From assembly GCA_016271365.2 (NCBI GenBank), contig CM028131.1, positions 284,082,001-284,146,000 of the forward strand: a stretch of 64,000 nt of DNA, in the 5' to 3' direction. Within the stretch, counting starts at the first letter, position 1. Every line of letters starts with the position of its first letter. A program made the position numbers and the translations under genes. The stretch is from Neoceratodus forsteri. Taxonomy: Eukaryota; Chordata; Ceratodontiformes; Ceratodontidae. Under the pieces are notes generated by a model. That model saw nothing but the letters and a program-made list of their open reading frames with translations. It did no database searches and was not told where the DNA came from. This document shows, one piece after another, positions 55,772 to 64,000 of the stretch.

Positions 55772-56053
55772 CTAAAGCACTTTCATTCCCCGAGCATCTT
55801 CTTCTCTAAGAACATGTATCTCACTGCATTTGCTCACTTGACATACTCTAGCAAAATGATTTTTTCTGTTGCACAGTCTACAAAACTGTCCATATGCTGG
55901 ACATTTATTTATCTCATGCTCACAACCACACCTCTCACATTTGAATTTATTTGCTTGAGGTACATAACTCCTTTGCTCACATTGGCTTCTGTTTTTGTTC
56001 TGTCTTCCTGTACACCTGCTACTTGCAATTAGCTTTCTTCCGAGCATTTTCAC
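55772..56053 (-). pseudogene. Gypsy gag zinc-knuckle region
   Basis: The open frame contains FKCERCGCEHEINKCPAYG (C-x2-C-x3-H-x4-C-type knuckle) and FCRLCNRKNHFARVC (C-x2-C-x4-H-x4-C). Two adjacent CCHC knuckles before the protease fit Gypsy gag. The frame continues past the second knuckle (CSEIHVLREEDARG). The upstream gag is missing. It would bind the element RNA in particles. Confidence 0.78.
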
Positions 56054-56061
56054 TTAAACAC

Positions 56062-57104
56062 TTAGGCCCAGATATTCAAAGCCATCGCAACCCACTGATG
56101 CGCCCGGTAGCGATATTCAAAAGGAAAAGTCGCGGCACAAATCCCGTCGCCGGGCGCATCAGTAATATAACAGCGCGGGAGGGAGGCGTGCCATGCATAC
56201 CCTGCACAGCCCGATATTCAGCCCGGGATGTACAGAGCCATGCATGAGCAACCCCTACCTACGCCAGCACAAAGTTGATCCAAAAAAGGAACAACTGATG
56301 GCCACCCACAGGTGAGCTGCCACATTTCAGGGTGCAACACGGCAGCTGCCACCTGTGGGTGGCCACCTGAGTTCCGGCTGCACCTGGTGGCACCCCCATG
56401 CCCAATCGTGGGCATTTGTAAAAAGATTAATGTCCAATATCCCTGGTGGTCCAGTGGACGCTGTCCACCGATTGTGGGCATTTGTAATTAAAACAGAAAT
56501 AATACCAATATCCCTGGTAGTCCAGTGGACTGCTGTCTGCCCGATCGCGGGCATCTGTATAAAAAATAAGAATTCATCCAATATCCCTGGTGGTCCAGTG
56601 GACCGCTGTCTGCCCGATCGTGGGCATTTGTAAAAAAAAAATATGTCCAATATCCCTGGTGGTCTAGCGGTACCCCCCTCCCCACCTACCCACTGAGCCC
56701 CACCGCCCCGTTCTCCCCCGGTCAGCTGCGGGCGGCAGCACCCCATCCGCCTGCCACCCTGCCGCCCACTGACTGACACCGTCGGTAGGGCTGTACGCTC
56801 ATTGGTCCACAGCGTGAGCCAATGGGCGTACTGCCCATACTGTACTGCACATTCCAGATATGTGAATGATTCCCATTTTCAAACAGAAAACACAGACAGA
56901 ATAAATGTTACAGTGGTTGGCGTTTTCTGTTGGCAGGGTGCTCAGTGTTCCAACACTCATAAGTTTTAGAACACCCTGTTCCTTGCAACTTACAATAAAC
57001 TCCCTATAAACAGTAAACACCAAGCATTGCAGTATTTAGGTTTGTCTCTCTTTTCTAACTAAAAACTGTTAACTCTCTAACAGCTGAGGGAGAGATGAGG
57101 AACA
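56062..57104. repeat. GC-rich dispersed repeat with four-copy 73-bp tandem array
   Basis: Starts near TTAGGCCCAGATATTCAAAG, a sequence style common at DNA-transposon ends. At 56396-56680 a 67-73 bp unit (CGATCGTGGGCATTTGTAAA...CCAATATCCCTGGTGGTCCA) is repeated four times. Two hairpins stand out: GGCCACCCACAGGTG (56296-56312) with its inverse at about 56348-56366, and TACGCTCATTGG/CCAATGGGCGTA at about 56794-56831. CpG-rich sequence at 56090-56230 contrasts with the AT-rich surroundings. 56840-57104 shows nothing recognisable. Family unknown. Confidence 0.55.
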
Positions 57105-57108
57105 CTAG

Positions 57109-58981
57109 CGTAACCCCTAGGTGGTGCTATCCCAAGAGCTACTACCCCTGCCTGCTTGGCTAATAACAGGTTAAGGGCCTAGGTTCTGTAACGGTGCCTC
57201 CACCCGAAGGTCAGGGTTGGTAGTGGTCAAACTAGCCTGGGCACAGCCCTTGGACACTGTAACCCCCTCGTTCCCCACTAGTGGCCAAAACAGTACATAA
57301 TAATCACTTTCCTATACCCCTGATACACTTTGCAAGTACCCACTCTGGTTGCACTTACCGCCAGGCTGAATCCTGTGGTTTGACCTGGCAGCCCCTGCAA
57401 AACAAGGTTAAACAGAGCAGACAGCAACAGTACAGTATTTTTAACACAGACTGGAACTACTGTCCAGTTTAAATGCAGAAAAAGTAAGATGTGATTTATT
57501 CAGAGGATGTGAACAAGGAAGGGGCGTAATCAGGTTGATTGGCTTACAAGCTACATTAATCAAACAGTTATGCATGCAGTTCAGAACCCCCCACACAATC
57601 ACACATTCTGGGTACCCAGGTAGTTGGCAGATTGGCTAGCCAGGATCGTTGCCTGGGGTAAGCCGGCGTCGCAGCTGGTTGGGGCCCTGTGATGGAAAAA
57701 CAACATGCACAACACACTATTTGCAATCAGGGGCCTGATGGCTCAGTTTGTGAATAAAGAGAACTAACCAAGAAATCAGATGACACTTAGATTATATTGT
57801 AGGTGCAAGGAGCTACCCTGATAGTTACTCATGGTACCCAAGACTGGACACAGGATGGATGAAATTTGAGACAGCTGGTGGTTGGTCTGGATTGCTAGGA
57901 GAAGCAGGGCCCACACAATTTCGCTGAGGCGTCGTTCCCTTTCAAGTGTGGAGCAGGGGCTGATCCCAGGCAGGTCTCGTCGATGGCTTTTCTCTGTGCA
58001 GTAGGGTAGTCTGGCAGGCCCTCGTGGCAATTCACCGCGCATGGGTTAACTGCAGATTCAGTCCGTTTGAGCGGATACAGCTACCAGCAAGCAGGACACA
58101 GTTCACACAGTGGGAAACAAATCCGACCCACTTTCAATACACAACATTTATATGCAAAGGATTCTACAGTACCAGGCAATTCTTCTTCTGTCCCAATTGC
58201 TGTTCTCTGCACAAGTCAAGTTCTGAGGCGAATGGGTTTCTGGCAGGCCGATCGCATTCAGCACAATCTTGATCCTCCTCAGGTTGAGCCTGGTCACACT
58301 TCAGTAGCTTACTTTAATAACACACACTCAGATTCAGTCCAAAAATAATTATTTCTCCCTCTCAGAGCAGTAGGCAGACATGCAGGCCAGGAATCGGACC
58401 TTCCACAGTTCTCCATGAATCCACTCAGGATTGCTGCTCAAAACACTTGAGATCTTCACTTCCCAACTCAGAAATAACTGAAAATTGCAAGCAGTCTGGG
58501 ATTTCCAAAGGGTTCAGTTGGCTGATCTGTCTGTCAGTCACAACAAAGGCTCCCCCTTCAGGTGCAAAAAGGCGCCAAAAGCCCCAAACTACAATTCCTA
58601 CAGATTTTGACTTCAGAAAGCTCCTGTAGTCCGGCTCCATTTAGGTCCCACCAGAACTGTTTAGTCCAATTCGCACTCCCAGGCCAAATGGTGGGGATAA
58701 ACAAAACAGTCCTTGCTGCAAAGAAGGCAGGTTAGACAAACTACATTATCATTATCACTCTAAATGATTTTCAGCAAATAGTTACATCTTTCAACAGAGC
58801 TCCCTCTCAGGTTACTTATGACTACAATCCAGGCAGCTCTTGAAGAGACAGTTCACAGAGGCTACAGGCACTCTCTGGCAATCACATTTAAACTGCTAAA
58901 ATGCAGGACACCAACCTGGTAGTGAGCATTTAGGCAAGCTCAAGGAAGACTTTTTGGGAACCTCATTTGTAGTGGGTTACA
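57109..58981 (-). mobile_element. LTR-like repeat, copy 4, with CTAG duplication
   Basis: On the minus strand it starts TGTAACCCACTACAAATGAGG (58981) and ends CCACCTAGGGGTTACG (57109; final CA mutated to CG). CTAG flanks both sides (57105-57108 and 58982-58985), a 4-bp target duplication consistent with LTR integration. Shared features, read on the minus strand: TTTGTCTAACCTGCCTTCTT ending GCAG (58742-58717), GGGTACCATGAGTAACTATC (donor-like), TCACAGGGCCCC, CTGAATAAATCACATC, and TTGTTTTGCAG followed by a 36-bp segment (57394-57359) and GTAAGTGC. This copy gives the clearest 5' and 3' boundaries for the family. Confidence 0.78.
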
Positions 58982-58985
58982 CTAG

Positions 58986-59965
58986 TAATTACCAGTTACT
59001 TAGAAAATGGGCTTCAAAATATAAGAAACCTGATTGGCTGCCAGGGATACATTAACTAATAGTTAAAGCCAGTTAATAACAAGTGCCAGACATGCCAGCC
59101 CCATTACTCATATCCTGGTTTCCACCCTGGTTTTGAAATCTTAATAGCCACCATTTTTTTTTCTCTCGCCATGAGAGACAAGATACCCATTTCCTCTTGC
59201 CGCACTCTCTCACTTCACTTTTAAATAATAAAAAAGCCCACTCTGTTCAGCATAGTGCATTCTAGACACTCTCATGTCATGATCACTCCCGCCTCCTCCA
59301 TCACTCCATGCAGCTGCTAACTCACCTCTGTGAAAAAGCAGTTCTCCCCTGGCTCTCCGTTCTCTGACCACCGAAAACCTGCTATTTCAGCACAACTCTG
59401 GCAACAGTTGCAATCACAGTGGGATTTGGTGTGTTTTAAACTTTAAGCTGTAGCACCACTCTGTTAATGTTAGACATAAAAAAATGTATATTTTGTCTGC
59501 TGCCGGCTGACCTGCCACATCGTAATTTGCACTCTACACTTCCTGCTTGTGTGTGACAGGGTCACACAAGGTCACAACTTCCGAGTGGGGGGAAAAACGG
59601 ATGTAGCAAGAAGGACAGATCCAGAAAACTATTTACTTTTATTTTTTAAGAACTACACGTATTGGGGGAGACTCTACCAAAAATGCCATACCTTGCTCAG
59701 GAAGTAGTGCAACGAAGGGTGGGGAGTAGAAGTGAATGGCTCTGTCGGTGGGGCAACAAGAGATAGAAACACCACAGACATGGAGGGACTACTTTACTAC
59801 AGAAACACTTCAACTTCATTTTTACCCTATTATTTTTTAATTTTTTTTAATTAAATCACATATATCTATCTGCAACTGGAATCGAGAAGTACTCTGCTCA
59901 GCATGCTTTCCTAGTAAAATTTTTAAATAAATAAATATAAAATTGCTATAGGTAGTACATTGTCT
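58986..59965. other. Unassigned stretch
   Basis: AT-rich sequence with no long frame, terminal repeat or RNA signature that I recognise. A stretch near 59200-59400 is CT-rich. Nothing else to report. Confidence 0.3.
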
Positions 59966-59970
59966 AAGTG

Positions 59971-60240
59971 CAATAACACCCTCCAGGATGGGTGGTACGA
60001 GCAATGCCGGACCTTCCTGGGGCTATAAGGCCCTCCGCCTGCAGTGTTGGGCCTCATTATACTCCTGGGAGGTCTGGTATTGTGCAATACTACCCACCCT
60101 GTAGAGTATTACTGCTTGCAGGTTGCCTTGTTCTCAAATTACCTGACTCGAGAATTAAACCATTATGTCGAGTAGGGTAGTACATTACCCAAACTACCCT
60201 ACTACCCGACCCAGCTGCCCATTGGGTAGCCCATGTCTAA
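59971..60240 (-). repeat. Foldback sequence and GGGTAGT-rich transposon end
   Basis: 59971-60035 and 60045-60112 form an imperfect inverted repeat of about 65 bp (CCAGGATGGGTGGTA.../...TACTACCCACCCTGTAG). It is followed by a GGGTAGT/ACTACCC-dense tract that ends at TTAGACATGGGC when read on the minus strand from 60240. The same style of end is seen at 14923. Probably a small non-autonomous DNA transposon; superfamily uncertain. Confidence 0.5.
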
Positions 60241-60261
60241 TTTGCACAATGTATGTTATAT

Positions 60262-62850
60262 TTAAATGGTAATCTTTGTCACTTGGCACAAACCGCCCCC
60301 ACAAAATAACCAGCACCCTAGTCCTCCCCGACACCCTAAGTGACCACTCACCAGTACTCTGCAACTGGTCTGGTACCCCCCTCAAAACATCCCCTAAAAT
60401 TACTGCTCAACACAAACTAGGGCCTGGTAAACTAGCCCTACTCAAGGCCCACCTCAGAGAATGGGACTGGGCACCCCTAACAAACACCCTCGACCCAGAT
60501 CACACCCATGAACTATTTATCAACACCTTTACGCAGCCTGTGACAAGTTAGCCCCTCACCAAAACAATGACCAAAGGGAATCATGCCTCATGATTCTCAG
60601 ACCACCTCCAAGGCCTGCTCGTCAGTGTGATGCACTATGGCACCTGTCCAATGAGACCCAGCCTCTGGACAGGCAGCGATTATCAGGAGTCCCAAAACAA
60701 GTGCACCTGGGCCATATGTACCGACAAAGTGAACTATTACAAAGCCACCTTAACCTCCACCTGGGGCACTGGACGCAAGTTCTAGAAAACATTAAGGAAC
60801 TCTGTGGCAAAGCCTCAAATCTGCCACCTGACCAAATTCTTATAGATGGCAGCCTCTCCTCTGACCCCTTCAGTATAACCTCGGCCCTAAACACCACTTT
60901 CACTGATCTCTCTCATGTGTTGCCCCCAAATTTCTTTGATCCGCCACCTGCCTGTATCGCCCCTCATCCTCCCCTTGCTCCACCTTTCTACCTGTGAGTC
61001 CTTACCCCAGAGACTGCCAAACCCTACCTAACCAAAGCTATTAGCCAAAATCACTATAGTCACGACTCACTGGACCTCAGACTTCTCCGCCTCACCCTCC
61101 AGGAAGTCCTAGCCCCACTCACCCATATTCTCAACAGCTCCCTCTGTCAAGGGAAATTCCCAACCCACTGGAAATCAGCCTACACCACACCCATCCATAA
61201 AAGTGGTGACTGCACATCCACAAACAACTACTGCCCCATCTCTATCCTACCCCCGTCTAAGGCACTAGAACACATAGTCGCCGACCAACTTACTGACCAA
61301 CTAAATAAATATAACCTTCTATCCGGACAGCAGCATGGTTTCCATAAGGGCCACAGTACCACCACCGCCCTTCTTGAATTTACCTCTCATGTCCACTCAG
61401 TCCTGGACCTGGCAACCTCACAGGCGCCATCTTCATGGACCTATCTAAGGCATTCGATACCGTAAACCATGCCTTCTTACTGAACACCCTGGCTTACATG
61501 GGTTTCTCCAATGACACCCTAAACTGGTTCACCAGCTATCTCTCCGATAGAATGCAGATAGTCAAGGTAGGCCCTGTCCTGTCCCCCCACCTCCCAATCC
61601 ATTCCGGTGTCCCACAGAGTGTCCATCTTGCCCCTACTGTTCAGCCTATACCTCAACTCCCTCCCAATGTCATGCACCAGAAATCTGCTCCTATATGCGG
61701 ATGACATGGTCTTGTTCGCCTCTGACCCGACACCCCTCAAACTCCACCAAACACTCCAACACTCTTTCTGTGAAGTCGAAGACTGGCTTACCACCCAGCA
61801 TCTTATTATCAACTACAATAAGACAAAGTCATGATTTTCGCCCACCCTTAGAACCCACTCAAGAACCTCTGCCCCCAATTTCTCACTGCCAATCAGACCC
61901 CATTAGAATAAGTAAGCAGCTTTAAATACTTAGGGATCACATTAGACCCTGCCCTCAGCTTTAATCAACATATCCTATGCCTGTCAACAGTCCTTAGCTC
62001 CAGACTAGGTGTACTATACTGGTACAAACACTGCCTCACCCCTGAAGCATTACAACTTACCATAAACGCCTCGATCCTCTCCCTGCTGGACTATGGCATC
62101 CTAATCTACAGTGCCGCACCATCCACAACCCTAAGCAGACTCCGACTCATGCTTATCAAAGCCTGCTGTCTCATCTTTGGATGTGATCATTTTACACACT
62201 CCTGCTCCCTTTACAGCAGCACAAACTGGCTAAACCTCGATAGCCGAATCAGGTACCACACCTGCCTTATGACCAAAAAGGTATTACTAGGCCTCACCCC
62301 ATCTACCCTTGACCAAATTATTCTCCCAGCACCACCAGGCAAAACAACCTGTAGCTCAAACAAGCAGCTGCTATGGATACCCCGTGGCCAGACTTCCCAA
62401 TTCCAGCGTACTTTCAGTTACAGAGCCCCTTCCTGGACTAACGTCCTCCCAAGTCATATAACAAATGAAATAAGGCTTGGCCCTTATAAATGCAAGCTAA
62501 GGGAATACCTTTGGGCTTCAAATCAATGTGACTGCCCTTGACACCAGATTAACTTATGCCTCTTTCAAACTAACTATTGTCGTACACCCGTACCAAACTG
62601 CACCTATGAAACTATATGACTATCAGTCTCTACAGAACCTTTTGTAACCATTGTGGCTGTGCTAAAGAAACGAAACTTCTGTTAGCCAACAACTGAGCAA
62701 CTATGTAACCTCTTTGACTGTTATTTGTAATGTGCTGTAATCTGTATTTCAAGTACTGTCACTGTACCTTTTATGTATGACATGGAACTTTTGTAAATGA
62801 GTCGCTGACTCAAAGGTCTTTTCTGAATATCACAATAAATCAATAAAAAA
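60262..62850 (+). mobile_element. CR1/L2-group LINE, copy D (best preserved RT)
   Basis: 5'-truncated inside the endonuclease (LSDHSPVLCNW at about 60335-60370, the SDH catalytic motif). It continues: linker, SITSALNTTFTDLSHVLPPN, NNYCPISILPPSKALE (shifted), HGFHKGHSTTTALLEF, IFMDLSKAFDTVNHAFLL (61430-61480), WFTSYLSDRMQIVKVG, HSGVPQ, LLLYADDMVLFAS with YADD intact at about 61693, HLIINYNKTKS, FKYLGITLDPALSFN and SLLDYGILIYSAA, then a C-terminal block to 62541. The 3' end has GAGTC-GCT-GACTC (62799-62811) and an AATAAATCAATAAAAAAA tail. Only about half a dozen frame changes interrupt it. Confidence 0.82.
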
Positions 62851-63049
62851 AAATAAACTTGAAGTGTGTTAGAGCTACCTGAATGTATTAGTTACAGTCA
62901 ACAAGTTGTATATGTAATTCAATTATTTCTTTCCTGCTTTTATGTGTATATTAATATTGCTGATACATTTTAAATACATTTTAATAAATGTAATGACTTT
63001 TTAAAGTCAATCAATTGAGCATTGAATCTAAATCTGACTGCCATGCGAA
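62851..63049. other. AT-rich spacer
   Basis: No feature recognised between the LINE copy D tail and the minus-strand RT fragment. Confidence 0.3.
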
Positions 63050-63215
63050 TAAGGGTAGTGTACTGTAGAAGGTGCATTTGAGACATGGACAGCTTAGGTG
63101 CATTCAGATAGATAATCCTCAGACCATTTTGGTGGCGTTGGAAAAAGCCCTGCCAATGCTAGTTTGATGAGTAGGAATTGGTGGTTCACAGTGTCAAAGA
63201 CTTTGGGTTGGTTGA
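63050..63215 (-). pseudogene. LINE RT fragment (CR1/L2 group)
   Basis: Minus strand reads QPKVFDTVNHQFLLIKLALAG (63215-63153), a damaged K-A-F-D-T-V-N-H block, followed by VSNAPSTVHYPYSHG-like sequence. It is a short isolated piece of RT, likely from another CR1/L2-group LINE, ending abruptly at about 63215. Confidence 0.55.
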
Positions 63216-63489
63216 TGTTATGTGTAGTGTAGCTTTAAGAAATGTTTGTCAGTACAGCTTTAAGAAATGTACTTCCTGTGAGCCAGTGAATCTTCCTGTG
63301 TGTGTGTTGAGAACAGTTTTTCCTCTTGTGTCTGTGCTGAATGGAAGTAAACAGAGAAGGCCTAGATTTCAGTGTGATGTGTTTTCTTATCACCAAGACC
63401 CTGATGTGTTTAAGATACTAATTTTCAGCCACCAAATACAACAGTTGATAAAAACTGTACCGTTCAGTGGTCCCTGATCCATGCCTGCA
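63216..63489. other. Unassigned, possibly an LTR fragment
   Basis: Begins ATGTTATGTGTAGTGTAGC with AGCTTTAAGAAATGT repeated at about 63231 and 63259. The style resembles the U3 region of vertebrate retroviral-like LTRs, but there is no matching partner, TG...CA pair or polyadenylation signal that I can defend. Confidence 0.25.
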
Positions 63490-64000
63490 TGAATGTGGTC
63501 AGTGAGTATGAGCAAGGACGAGACTGTGGAGTGGTTTGCTCTGAATCCTGATTGGAACAGACTGAAGACAACAGAGCTGTTTAGATGGTGTAGGAAGTTA
63601 CTTGGAAGTGAACAGGGAGAAACAATCCAAAGAACAATTATTTTCTCAGGGGGCTCACCCCTTAGATCTGTAGAGGAGCAAAAAGATCTTGGAATTTGCT
63701 TAACTAATAAACTGGAGTTTAAAAAAAAATAATATAATGGCTGAATGAGCTAATTCTGTATTAAATAGTATTAGGAGGAATATCCAAAGTAGAGATAAAA
63801 AAGTTACACTTCCCTTGTACACTCCATTGGTTAGGCCACATTTGGAGCTCTGCTCCCAGTTTTGTCTCCTAGTACCAAAACAGATGCTATGACCCTGGAA
63901 GCGCCAGCATCGGGCAACTAGGATGATTACATCTATGAAAGACCTTAGTTATGAGGACAGGTTAAAAGATCTAGGTTTATACTCGCTCGATATAGAAGAC
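63490..64000 (+). pseudogene. CR1-type LINE C-terminal region, cut by window end
   Basis: Shows EEQKDLGICLTNKLEF (matching ERDLGVVISDDLKV of the CR1 copy at 11505-11873), then in shifted frames TLPLYTPLVRPHLELCSQF, ATRMITSMKDLSYEDRLKDL and GLYSLDIED. This is the end of the RT thumb and following helix in CR1 LINEs. Stops and frameshifts are present. The 3' end lies beyond the window. Confidence 0.7.

Larger units (their letters stand above)
54246..56060 (-). mobile_element. Gypsy-type retrotransposon, internal region
   Basis: Minus-strand order is gag zinc knuckles, protease, RT, RNase H. The element is cut at 54246 by DIRS and resumes at 32259. Its 5' part (gag N-terminus and LTR) is not visible; at about 56062 the sequence becomes an unrelated repeat. 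The gene order and motifs fit the Mag-like branch of Gypsy elements. Many frameshifts. Confidence 0.8.

Noticed and set aside
1..64000. CRISPR arrays, bacterial operons, ribosome-binding sites, riboswitches, phage
   Set aside because: The window is clearly eukaryotic: LINEs, SINEs, a Pol III tRNA gene and DIRS/Ngaro elements. No prokaryotic signals were seen.

Overview
This 64 kb window is vertebrate intergenic DNA built almost entirely from transposable elements. I found no recognisable host protein-coding gene. The only convincing cellular gene is a tRNA-Gly (TCC anticodon) on the minus strand at 25911-25981. The repeat mix (two V-SINEs with the conserved V-SINE core, CR1/L2-group and Tx1-like LINEs, DIRS and Ngaro tyrosine-recombinase retrotransposons, Gypsy and pogo/Tigger) suggests a very large, repeat-rich genome outside mammals. 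V-SINEs are known from lungfish and other fishes, so a lungfish is my best guess. A salamander or another early-branching vertebrate cannot be excluded.

Layout. 0.2-5.3 kb: a minus-strand Tx1-like LINE split by an LTR-like repeat, a foldback MITE and a TIR element holding a LINE 3' end. 5.3-9.2 kb: a plus-strand LINE (Ingi/Vingi-like, tentative) carrying a tRNA-derived SINE, followed by more SINEs. 9.25-10.7 kb: a pogo/Tigger transposon with its TA duplication. 10.7-13.3 kb: a minus-strand LINE interrupted by a CR1 3' fragment. 14.2-14.9 kb: a three-copy tandem repeat. 15.8-16.7 kb: LTR-like copy 2. 16.9-19.9 kb: L2 elements. 19.9-27.6 kb: a GT-rich minisatellite split by a V-SINE, which is itself split by a full-length Tx1-like LINE with a 13-bp target duplication; the tRNA gene lies next to the V-SINE head. 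28.4-30.0 kb: LTR-like copy 3.

31.9-56.1 kb is a resolved multi-level nest on the minus strand. A Gypsy element is cut inside RNase H by a DIRS element (32260-54245). The DIRS recombinase gene is cut by a LINE cluster (33409-41032, 8-bp duplication). The DIRS 5' region is cut by a Ngaro element (45436-53964), whose gag zinc knuckle is cut by a 2.5 kb TA-flanked transposon (48629-51156). Removing each layer rejoins the interrupted reading frame, in one case with an extra frameshift.

56.1-64 kb holds a GC-rich repeat with a 73-bp tandem array, LTR-like copy 4 (CTAG duplication), a foldback sequence, a LINE sharing its family with those at 3.3, 33-36 and 36-40 kb, and CR1-group fragments running to the window end.

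Most coding remnants carry stops or frameshifts. Clade names for LINEs rest on motif recognition by eye; no database search was possible.
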